A stretch of DNA of 46,095 nt from Bacteroidaceae bacterium (GTDB taxonomy: Bacteria; Bacteroidota; Bacteroidia; Bacteroidales; Bacteroidaceae): the NCBI GenBank assembly GCA_024683455.1, contig JAIKYE010000094.1, forward strand, positions 1 to 46,095. The letters run 5' to 3'. Positions 1-8,100 of this stretch are shown here, piece after piece. A program made the translations under genes and the position numbers. The notes beneath the pieces were generated by a model. That model saw nothing but the letters and a program-made list of their open reading frames with translations. It was not told the DNA's origin and ran no database searches. Positions within the stretch are counted from its first letter, which is position 1; each line of letters opens with the position of its first letter.

Positions 1-162
1 CCCGGTATTCATACCATAACATACGATTCCCCCGAGGATATGATTACTATCACCCACGATGCTCACAACCGTCGCGGTTTTGCTATGGGTGCTGTTCTGG
101 CAGCCGAATACACGGCCAGTCACGAGGGATTGTTAACGATGAAAGACCTGTTTCAGTTTTAA
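1..162 (+). CDS. dapB: 4-hydroxy-tetrahydrodipicolinate reductase, C-terminal end (partial)
   Basis: Only the last 53 codons are present; the gene starts before the window. The protein reduces the dipicolinate precursor in the diaminopimelate/lysine pathway. The visible end contains the ITHDAHNRRGFAMGAV stretch, then an alpha-helical segment (LAAEYTASHEGLLTMKDL), which matches the C-terminal helix and strand of DapB proteins. The stop codon lies 3 bases before the lepB start, so the two are probably cotranscribed, an order that is common in Bacteroidales. The assignment rests on this short end only. Confidence 0.85.
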   Translation, partial: PGIHTITYDSPEDMITITHDAHNRRGFAMGAVLAAEYTASHEGLLTMKDLFQF

Positions 163-165
163 AAG

Positions 166-1644
166 ATGAATAAGAATAACAAGAAAAAGGCCAGTTGGGC
201 CGATTGGGCTCGCGCCATCATTTACTGTGGTTTATACATAGCTTTCCTTTACTGGGTAGATGCCTGGTGGGGACTGATAGTACTTCCCTTCATTTTCGAT
301 GCGTACGTAACAAAATTCATTCCCTGGACTTGGTGGAAGAAATCCGATAATCCCGTTGTCCGGACCGTGATGGGATGGGTAGATGCCATTGTATTCGCTT
401 TGGTGGCCGTCTATTTCGTAAACGTATATTTCTTCCAGAACTATGTAATCCCCTCCAGTTCGCTGGAGAAGAGTCTCTTGGTGGGCGACTATCTGCTGGT
501 AAGTAAGATGAGCTACGGCCCCCGTGTGCCGCAGACACCCTTGCACATGCCTCTCTGCCAGCATACTTTACCCTTTGGGTTGGGCAAGAGTTATATCGAG
601 TGGCCTCAGTGGGAGTACAAGCGCGTCAGCCCCAAGCCGGTTCAGCTGAACGATATCGTAGTGTTCAACTATCCCGCTGGTGATACAATTTTCACCAATC
701 CTAAGTACCAGACGGAGTATTATTCTATGGTATATGGCTATGGTATGTCATTGGCAGGAAATCCAGGCCTTGATACACTCTCAGTATTAAAGCGTCGGCA
801 ATACTTTGAGCAAGTATACAATTTGGGACGTCAATTTGTGAGTGATGCAACATTCCATAGAACAGTATGCCAAAGTACAGGCATTCCGTATGAGGATTTT
901 GGAAAGGTTGGATATCGTCCCACAGACCGTCGTGAAAATTATGTAAAGCGCTGCGTGGGCCTGCCCGGTCAGACGCTGCAGATCAAGGATAAGGTGATTT
1001 ATCTGGATGGAAAGGTAAACCCTGATGCAAAGAATGTGCAATACAAGTATCATGTGGATCTGAAATCAAACGATTTGCCTGCCGATGTTTGCTATGATTT
1101 AGGCTTGAGCATGGATGATGTAAATGAGATGAATCAGAAGGGTGAAATTCCTCTTACCAAGGCAGCCAAGGAAGCATTAGAGAAGCTAACTGCTTACGTC
1201 AATAGCGTAACACCTGTAGAGGAACGTGAGACAGGATTTCTTTATCCGCAGAATGGATATACAGGTTGGACTTGCGACAATTATGGTCCTATCTGGATTC
1301 CTAAGAAGGGTGAGAAGATTAAACTTACATTAGAGAATCTACCTATCTACGAGCGTCCAATCCGTACTTACGAAGGAAATACGTTGGAAGTAACCTCTGA
1401 AGGTAAGATTCTTATCAATGGCAAAGAAACGGACGAATATACCTTCCAGATGGACTATTATTGGATGCAGGGCGACAACCGTCATTGTTCTGCCGATAGC
1501 CGTTATTGGGGTTTTGTTCCTGAGGATCATATTGTAGGAAAGCCGATTGTCATTTGGTGGAGTACAGATGCCGACCGTTCTTGGCTAAGCGGACATCATG
1601 TAAGATGGAGCCGCCTGTTCCGTTTTGTGGACAATATCAAGTAA
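166..1644 (+). CDS. lepB: Signal peptidase I (large Bacteroidetes type)
   Basis: This inner-membrane serine protease removes signal peptides from exported proteins. The 492-residue protein has two or three N-terminal hydrophobic segments (about 17-46 and 71-92). Next comes the serine box IPSSSLEKSLLVGD, in which Ser99 is the expected nucleophile, and then the lysine box NYVKRCVGLPG with Lys261 as the general base. The box GDNRHCSADSRYWG follows at 436-449. The protein is about 170 residues longer than E. coli LepB. The extra sequence lies mainly at about 172-255 and 280-400, between the catalytic boxes, and its DNA looks richer in A/T than the flanks. Large insertions of this kind are usual in the Bacteroidetes family. 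The gene sits 3 bases after dapB, and its stop overlaps the next start (TAATG). Confidence 0.95.
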   Translation: MNKNNKKKASWADWARAIIYCGLYIAFLYWVDAWWGLIVLPFIFDAYVTKFIPWTWWKKSDNPVVRTVMGWVDAIVFALVAVYFVNVYFFQNYVIPSSSLEKSLLVGDYLLVSKMSYGPRVPQTPLHMPLCQHTLPFGLGKSYIEWPQWEYKRVSPKPVQLNDIVVFNYPAGDTIFTNPKYQTEYYSMVYGYGMSLAGNPGLDTLSVLKRRQYFEQVYNLGRQFVSDATFHRTVCQSTGIPYEDFGKVGYRPTDRRENYVKRCVGLPGQTLQIKDKVIYLDGKVNPDAKNVQYKYHVDLKSNDLPADVCYDLGLSMDDVNEMNQKGEIPLTKAAKEALEKLTAYVNSVTPVEERETGFLYPQNGYTGWTCDNYGPIWIPKKGEKIKLTLENLPIYERPIRTYEGNTLEVTSEGKILINGKETDEYTFQMDYYWMQGDNRHCSADSRYWGFVPEDHIVGKPIVIWWSTDADRSWLSGHHVRWSRLFRFVDNIK

Positions 1645-2195
1645 TGATACTGCCATGCTGTTATCTTGCCCCGGTATCGCATTATTCGGCACTTTTTCAT
1701 GCCGATGAGGCGCAGCTTGAGGTAAACGACTATTACCGCAAGCAAACTTTCCGTAACCGTTGCCTGATAGATAGTCCTCAGGGAGCTTTAGCGTTGAGTA
1801 TTCCCGTTGTAAAGCCTGAACCTCATGCCCTGATGCGTGATATCCGCATCAGCGACCACGGCAATTGGCGTCATCTTCATTGGAACGCCCTGCAGAGCAG
1901 TTACAGGCAATCTCCCTTCTTTGAGTACTATGCCGACGATTTTGCTCCTTTCTATGAGAAGAAGTGGGAGTTTCTTGCAGACTTCAATGAAGACTTGCTT
2001 CGTCTTACCTGTTCCCTATTGGATATAGAGACTTCCGTCTCACGCACTACTGTTTATGCCGGAGAACAACCAGAATTCCATCGGAATGATACACCATATT
2101 ATCAGGTCTTTGCACGTAAGCATAGCTTCCTGCCGGATCTCAGTATTGTGGATCTTCTCTTCAATATTGGCCCCGAGTCGTTATTACTGCTATGA
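1644..2195 (+). CDS. WbqC-like family protein
   Basis: The 183-residue protein matches the WbqC-like family, a group named after a gene in O-antigen clusters. Its biochemical role is not established. Recognisable features are the N-terminal LPCCYLAPVSHYSALFHA, the YYRKQTFRNRC segment and the HWNALQSSYRQSPFFEYY segment, all typical of the family. The start is the ATG at 1644, which overlaps the lepB stop; a longer frame open from 1554 would run through lepB sequence. The stop overlaps the next gene's ATG (ATGA). Translational coupling to lepB and the pseudouridine synthase is therefore likely. No signal peptide or membrane segment is visible. Confidence 0.8.
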   Translation: MILPCCYLAPVSHYSALFHADEAQLEVNDYYRKQTFRNRCLIDSPQGALALSIPVVKPEPHALMRDIRISDHGNWRHLHWNALQSSYRQSPFFEYYADDFAPFYEKKWEFLADFNEDLLRLTCSLLDIETSVSRTTVYAGEQPEFHRNDTPYYQVFARKHSFLPDLSIVDLLFNIGPESLLLL

Positions 2196-3892
2196 TGTTG
2201 CACTCGCTTCCTCCCCAGTCGGCAAGTATTCCCTCCCCAGAGCGCTTTACTTTTCCGTTCTGCTATCAGCCTCATCCTTTGTGTGTGATGGCTGCTCAGG
2301 AAGTACAGGCTTATCTGAGAACCCAAAAGCAATGGGCGCAGGAACTGAAAGCAGGCAAGATGTTTGGCGTGTTGGTAGTGGCCAGAAGAAATGATTGCCT
2401 CCCTCCTCGGGCGACTGGGGTCTTTAGAGGAACCGCTGAATGTGGTTCCGGCCCCACAAAGGTGAGCGAATCCCCATTCGCGATGGAGGGCAAAGAGGTT
2501 GGAGGGGGGCTGGCTTTTCTCGCAGCCTTCTCTGGTACGCTGGATGGCAAGACCCGTCATCTGTACTTTGTTCCGCCAGTCTTCGATCTGATGGAGCCTG
2601 GCTGTTATTTTCAGCAAGAACAGGAACAGATTTCGACTATCAATGCCCGAATAGCTTCCTTGCAAACCCAAATAGGGGAGAGTCCCTTGCGTCAGGAGAT
2701 GCAGAGAGAGCTGGAGGCATACCGGGCTATGATGCAGGCAGAAAAGGAGAAGCGTCATCTCTTGCGTGCTGAACTATCTGCCGAGGAACTGGCAGCCAGG
2801 GAATCAGAAATGATAAAGCAGAGCCAATACCAAAAGGCACAATACAAGCGTTTGCAGCAAGAATGGAAACAGAGGATAGATGCCGATGAGGCTCCTATGC
2901 ATGAAATACAGCAACAGATTAATCTGTTGCAGCGGGAACGTCATGAACGCAGTATCGCTTTGCAGCAATGGCTCTTCCGCCAGTTCTCTTTTCTGAACGC
3001 AAAAGGGCAAAGCAAGAATCTTACAGAGTTGTTTGCTGATATTGTTCCTCCCAGCGGGGCTGGTGAATGCTGTGCGCCACGTTTGCTTCAAGCTGCGTAT
3101 AAAGAAGGCCTGCAGCCGCTTTGTATGGCAGAATTCTGGGTAGGCGATTCGCCTCGTGATGAACTTCGTCAGGAGGGACATTTCTATCCAGCCTGCAACA
3201 GCAGGTGTAAACCCATCTTGGGTCACATGTTGCAAGGGCTGCTGGTGGAAGAAAATCCGTTGCTGCATCAGGAGAATCTGGAGTTGGAAGTCGTTTATCA
3301 GGACGAACAGATGGCCGTTGTAGCCAAGCCTCATGGCATGCTTTCTGTGCCAGGGAAGGATGGATTACCCAGCGTGCAGAGTGTCGTCAGGGAGATGTTC
3401 CCACAGGCTACAGGACCGATGATTGTTCATCGTTTGGATATGGATACCTGCGGACTGATGGTTATAGCGCTTACCGATGAGGTGTATCACCAGTTGCAAG
3501 AGGATTTCCGACGTCATAGCGTGCAGAAGACCTATCGTGCCCTTCTGGAGAGGGAAATGCCCGTCGGTCAGGAAGGCGAGATACGTCTTCCCCTGCGCCC
3601 CGACATTATGGACCGTCCTCGCCAGATGGTTGATTACAGGCACGGTCGGACGGCTATAACATATTATAAGGTAGTGGAGAACATGAAGGGACATGCCTTA
3701 GTGGAGCTGCATCCGCAGACAGGACGAACACACCAGCTGCGTGTGCACTGTGCGCATTCCGATGGGTTAGGGAACCCCATCGTTGGCGACCGTCTGTATG
3801 GTACTCCCGCGTCCCATCTTTGCTTGCAGGCCTATCAGTTGATTATTAACGGCAGAGCATATACTTTGCCTTCTAAATATAAGATAATATGA
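2192..3892 (+). CDS. RluA-family pseudouridine synthase with long N-terminal extension
   Basis: This enzyme isomerises uridine to pseudouridine in rRNA or tRNA; the target cannot be read from sequence. The catalytic domain lies in the last 220 residues: YQDEQMAVVAKPHGMLSVPG, then the active-site motif MIVHRLDMDTCGLMV whose Asp is catalytic, and later HPQTGRTHQLRVHC. About 340 residues precede it. They include a Gln/Glu/Arg-rich probable coiled coil (about 145-255) and a Cys-containing stretch (CCAPRLLQAAYKEGLQPLC), as in the long RluA variant of Bacteroidetes. Residues of about 70-106 do not look like family sequence; they are encoded by a GC-rich palindromic insertion that keeps the frame (separate entry). 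The start overlaps the WbqC stop and the stop overlaps the PHP gene. Confidence 0.85.
   Translation: MMLHSLPPQSASIPSPERFTFPFCYQPHPLCVMAAQEVQAYLRTQKQWAQELKAGKMFGVLVVARRNDCLPPRATGVFRGTAECGSGPTKVSESPFAMEGKEVGGGLAFLAAFSGTLDGKTRHLYFVPPVFDLMEPGCYFQQEQEQISTINARIASLQTQIGESPLRQEMQRELEAYRAMMQAEKEKRHLLRAELSAEELAARESEMIKQSQYQKAQYKRLQQEWKQRIDADEAPMHEIQQQINLLQRERHERSIALQQWLFRQFSFLNAKGQSKNLTELFADIVPPSGAGECCAPRLLQAAYKEGLQPLCMAEFWVGDSPRDELRQEGHFYPACNSRCKPILGHMLQGLLVEENPLLHQENLELEVVYQDEQMAVVAKPHGMLSVPGKDGLPSVQSVVREMFPQATGPMIVHRLDMDTCGLMVIALTDEVYHQLQEDFRRHSVQKTYRALLEREMPVGQEGEIRLPLRPDIMDRPRQMVDYRHGRTAITYYKVVENMKGHALVELHPQTGRTHQLRVHCAHSDGLGNPIVGDRLYGTPASHLCLQAYQLIINGRAYTLPSKYKII
2398..2512 (+). repeat. Palindromic repeat element inserted in frame in the rluA-like gene
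   Basis: A GC-rich block interrupts the conserved run GVLVVARR ... LAFLAAFSG. Its left end (GCCTCCCTCCTCGGG) and right end (GGTTGGAGGGGGGCTGG) are roughly complementary. Inside are two perfect hairpins: GGAACC/GGTTCC at 2429-2434 and 2444-2449, and GCGAAT/ATTCGC at 2466-2471 and 2476-2481 with a CCCC loop. Read on the minus strand, its ends resemble the C-rich/G-rich palindromes after secDF (24114) and after the aminotransferase (30945). The reading frame stays open, so about 38 residues are added to the protein. The exact ends of the insertion are my estimate. Confidence 0.6.
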
Positions 3893-4605
3893 AAACGTTA
3901 CTCGATGTACATACCCATACCGTGGCCAGCGGTCATGCATACAGTACCATTCAGGAGATGGCGCATGAGGCAGCCAATCGCGGCCTTCAGATTCTTGGCA
4001 TCACAGAACATGCGCCAGGCATTCCCGGTACTTGCGACCCCATCTATTTCCGCAACCTGCATGTTGTTCCCCGGCAGATGTATGGCGTTCGCCTACTGCT
4101 TGGATCTGAGCTTAATATTTTGGATACAAAGGGAACCCTTGATTTGAGTGAGTATTACTATAAGCAACTGGATATCCGCATTGCTGGCGTTCATTCTCTC
4201 TGTTGGCAGGGAGGAACAAAGGAGGAGAATACCGCAGGTGTAGAGGCGGCCATCCGTAACCCATGGACACATATCATCAGTCATCCTGGCGATGGGACGG
4301 CCGACCTTCTTTTCGAACCTTTGGTTCTCGCCTCCAAGGAGTCCAAAACACTTTTGGAGATTAACAACAGCAGTCTGAATCCTTTACGGAATAAAGAAAT
4401 GGCCGTTGCCAATAATCTGGAAATTCTGCGTTTGTGCAAGCAATACGATGTTCCCGTCATCCTCAGCAGCGATGCTCACATCAGTTTCGACATAGCCGAT
4501 TATAATTTCATCTATCCGCTTTTGGCAGAGACGGAATTTCCCGAGGAGCTGATAATGAACGACAAGCCCGAGAAGTTCCTTACTTATCTGAATATCCCCC
4601 TTTGA
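3889..4605 (+). CDS. PHP-domain metal-dependent phosphatase (YcdX-like)
   Basis: The 238-residue protein belongs to the PHP family of metal-dependent phosphoesterases and is closest in layout to YcdX. Metal-binding motifs appear in the usual order: DVHTHTVASGHAYS near the N-terminus, GITEHAPG at about 37-44, GSELNI, GVHS, ISHPGDG, and SSDAH near the C-terminus. The substrate is unknown. No signal peptide is present, so it should act in the cytoplasm. The start ATG overlaps the stop of the pseudouridine synthase. The gene is the last of the dapB-lepB run and converges on luxS across a shared hairpin. Confidence 0.88.
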   Translation: MKTLLDVHTHTVASGHAYSTIQEMAHEAANRGLQILGITEHAPGIPGTCDPIYFRNLHVVPRQMYGVRLLLGSELNILDTKGTLDLSEYYYKQLDIRIAGVHSLCWQGGTKEENTAGVEAAIRNPWTHIISHPGDGTADLLFEPLVLASKESKTLLEINNSSLNPLRNKEMAVANNLEILRLCKQYDVPVILSSDAHISFDIADYNFIYPLLAETEFPEELIMNDKPEKFLTYLNIPL

Positions 4606-4626
4606 TGTTTTGAATCAAAGAGGGAT
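4594..4626. terminator. Probable bidirectional terminator between the PHP gene and luxS
   Basis: A 13-base stem with one mismatch: ATCCCCCTTTGAT at 4594-4606 and ATCAAAGAGGGAT at 4614-4626, with a 7-base loop. The stem covers the PHP stop codon. The downstream plus-strand tract (ACTTTTGCTTT) is T-rich. It lies between two converging genes, as expected for a shared terminator. Confidence 0.7.
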
Positions 4627-4635
4627 ACTTTTGCT

Positions 4636-5151
4636 TTAGGCATCAAAAAAATCCATGCTGCCTTGTACCTTCGGTCGTTCTATGCCTGGATAGGTGCTGC
4701 AGAAGTTGTTCTTCAGCCGTTCTACGTATCGTTTGGCTTCCCATTTAGCCATAGGTAGGTCGTGCATCAGATAGTTGCCGCATGTGGCTGCTGTGGTACC
4801 TGGTACTTCACCATTGAAGTCTACCACAAACTGGAAGGCTTTTATCATCAATTGTCTTACAACTTCTGGCTCGTGCTTTCCCTTCATTATCAGATAGTTT
4901 CCCGTAAGACATCCCATAGGTCCCCAGTAGATGACATTGTCTTTCCATTCGGGATTGTTACGCAGATAGGTTGCCACCAGATGCTCTATGGTGTGGATGG
5001 CAGCAGGTGCTAGGGCGGGTTCCTGGTTAGGAGCCGTCATTCTAATGTCGTATGTTGTTACTGCTTCATCTCCTACCTTATCCTGTCGAGAGATGTAAAT
5101 GCCGGGCTGCAGATTGGTATGATCAATAGCAAAACTAGGTATCAAATCCAT
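4636..5151 (-). CDS. luxS: S-ribosylhomocysteine lyase (autoinducer-2 synthase)
   Basis: LuxS cleaves S-ribosylhomocysteine to homocysteine and DPD, the precursor of autoinducer-2, in the activated methyl cycle. The 171-residue length is normal. The metal site is visible as HTIEH (His53, His57) and Cys124 in TCGNYLMHD. Glu56 and Cys81 in GPMGCLTGNYL are the catalytic pair. All key residues are intact. The start codon is 34 bases after the end of the GH2 gene, which has the same orientation. No clear TAnnTTTG box is seen in that short, AT-rich gap, so the promoter is undecided. Confidence 0.96.
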   Translation of the reverse strand: MDLIPSFAIDHTNLQPGIYISRQDKVGDEAVTTYDIRMTAPNQEPALAPAAIHTIEHLVATYLRNNPEWKDNVIYWGPMGCLTGNYLIMKGKHEPEVVRQLMIKAFQFVVDFNGEVPGTTAATCGNYLMHDLPMAKWEAKRYVERLKNNFCSTYPGIERPKVQGSMDFFDA

Positions 5152-5185
5152 TTTTTTCTTTTTATGTTATCTTTTATTTTTTCTC

Positions 5186-8100
5186 TCAATAAAGAATCTT
5201 CTTTCCGTTAATAATATTTATCCCAGCCCTTGGCGCACAGAGACGTTGTGCCGAAAGATTGTATATACCCTCTTCATTTTGAATGCCGAATGCCGAATGT
5301 GGAATTTCTTTTATTCCTGTTTGGAGGGGACGAATGCCGGACAGACCGAAGTCGATATACTGTCCGCCGCCCTTGTTGGTACATTCTATGGCGATAATGT
5401 TTGTATTGTCAGGCGTCAAGGCATCTAAGGCTTCTTGGTTGATACTGATGTTCTTATAGGCGGTTAGGTAGCCCGTCTCTTGGAAGGCAAGCACCCCGTT
5501 AAAGTAAACGCTCACATCCTCGTCGTGATGTATTCTTCCTGTCAGCGCTTGTATTTGTTCTGGCACAAATCCAGTCAAGTCCAGATGGTAACGGATGTGT
5601 ATTGCCGAGGAGGTCCACTCTGTGTTTACATAGCTGCCAGGAGGATTGCTAGCGCCAAATCCTGCCAACCCTTCCTTCCAAGTACCATCTTTATAATCTT
5701 TTCTAGTCCATGCTGTTCCGCTTATGCTGCTTGTTGTATATTTCCATATCTGCGGTTCTACCTCTGCTGTTGGCAGCACATCACATTCCTCGTAGAAAAA
5801 GGTATTCAGAATAGCATTCAACTCGTCAATACTGATTACCAGTACGGAACCCTCCTCTGCCTCAGCTGGTAAGGATATCTCATTCTCATCGCAGGGATAC
5901 CATTTATTCTCTGCCGCATTACCGCTCTTGCTTATTGTTTGGCCTCCATTCTCCGTTGGGTTATACAGTAGGAACCATCCACTGTTATCCATTGCGGGGA
6001 ACGTCTGTGGTGCTTTAGCTTTGGGAATTTGTGAACTGAAGATGCGTTGTGGATCGGAGAATTTGGGCGAGACAACTTTAAGGGTGTTGGTCTGCGTGGT
6101 ACAGATGTTCCAGTCTTTGTTGTAGAAGAATCCTGTAAAGATATCTCCTGTTTTTTCTATATGCATGTTGTTGACAGCAAGGTCGGGAGCAAAGAAGAGG
6201 CGCGGTGCGGTAAATCTCTTCCAATCTTTTGTCGTTGAGAGATAGACGCTATTCTTATTGCTATTCTTTGCTGTCCAATAGATAAAGAAACTGGATGATG
6301 TCTCGTCGTAAATCCATTCGGGCGACTCACCTTTGCTTGTGTCCGTTGTCGACGGTTTTATCAGAATGTTCCCATTTACACCATTCTTCCAGTTAATGAG
6401 GTCCTCGCTCTGCAGATGATAGAATCCTACCTGGTTCTCGTCTATAGGGTCTGCTATTAGGTGGAAGATTGTCTTGCCGTCTTCTGTTGTTCTGCGAATA
6501 AATGGCGCGTTCATCTCCACATTGGCAAAATCACCAAGTAGAATGCTTCTGTTGCCGTTTATGGTTGTCCATTTGGCCCCATCCATGCTGTATGCGTAGT
6601 GTAGCTGCTTGTTTGTTGGCAACGTGTAGGTCAGCAGGTATGCTTTCCCGCTCTCGCCTTTGAAATCGGGAGTAGGTGTCATTTGTGGCATAGGTTCCAC
6701 CTGCAGGTCTGCGTTGCTGGTATATTGGCAGAGCTTCAGACCGCAGTCTATGAACTGTCCGCCTATTGTCTGCTTGCAGTGGATAGCTATCACGTTGTCT
6801 GTTCCGTCCAATTTCAGTGTATTGAGTGCTTCTGGTAGCAGCGACCATAGTTCATATTTTGTATTATAGCCAGTAACCTTGGCAGCCAGGACGCCGTTGA
6901 TATAGATTTGTGCATCCTCGTCATGGAACATCCACAGACGCAGTTCCTGTAGTTGGCTTGCCTCTACGCTGGTGATTTTGAAGTTGCGTCTGATCCATAT
7001 ATCGCTACTAGTCCACGCGGTTCTGCCGCCTCCGCCAAATCCTGCAGTACCTGTTTTCCAGTTTGTTGCCTCAAAGTCTGTAGTGTACCAGTTGTCTGCA
7101 GGCTCCGTCGTGGTGTATTTCCATTGGATGCCTGTCTTCTCATCACCTGCAGGAACGATGGTTTTTGTCCCGCTCAATCGGTAATTGATGGTACGCTCTA
7201 TCATCGCTTTCATGGAGGCTTGCTGTTCAGGCGAAACCTTCAGCACCTTACGATCGTAGGTCATAATACCATTACATTCCTGTTCCACGTCGGTAATCTG
7301 TGTATAGACCGACATCCACAGGCCTCGTTCCTTCTGTAGGTTTTGCAGGCAGTCTGTGTAATGGTTGTACAGATTGGTATAGGTCTCAGCATCCTCTACG
7401 GTGGTATAATCTACGTCAGAGCCTGCCCACATGTGTCCCTCAACAAACAGATTGATGCCGCCATACTCTCCGCAAGAGGCTATGCGCTCGTTCAAGGGGT
7501 TGATGGCGGCATTCGGAGCAGGGTACGAATGAACGTCCAGAAAATCGCCCATTTCTACATCTACCCATCCCGTTACGGCATGAACAAATCTGCCAGGGTC
7601 GTGATTGGCAGCCATAACGCTGTTTACGGCTCTTTGTGTATGCGCCATTCCATGTTCTGTATGCTGTCCCCAACCTTCGTTCCATACCACCCAGGCACCG
7701 ATGCAAGGATGATGTCGTGTAGCTTCTATCAGTTCTTCGTTCTCGCGGTAGAAGTTCTGCATGTTGTAATCCAAGGTTCCCACTTGCCCGTTCCCGCAGC
7801 CAGATGGCATATCTTGCCAAACCACCAGACCGTTCTTGTCACACCAGTCAAACCACAGGTCGTTCTCCAGTTTAATGTGCTTACGCACCATGTTCATTCC
7901 GAAGTCTTTTATCACCTGTAGGTCGTAGATCATTGCCTCGTACGAGGGTGGTGTCAGCAGTCCGTCAGGCCACCAGCCTTGATCCAGCGGTCCGTACAGA
8001 TACAGGGGCATGTTGTTCAACAGTACACAAGGATGACCGTCCACCATGCCGCGCGAGAATTTGCGCATACCGAAGTATCCGCTTACCCTATCCGTCTCCT

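Noticed and set aside
4636..5151. Quorum-sensing locus around luxS
   Set aside because: Only luxS is present. No receptor or transport genes are visible, and luxS also serves plain methyl recycling.
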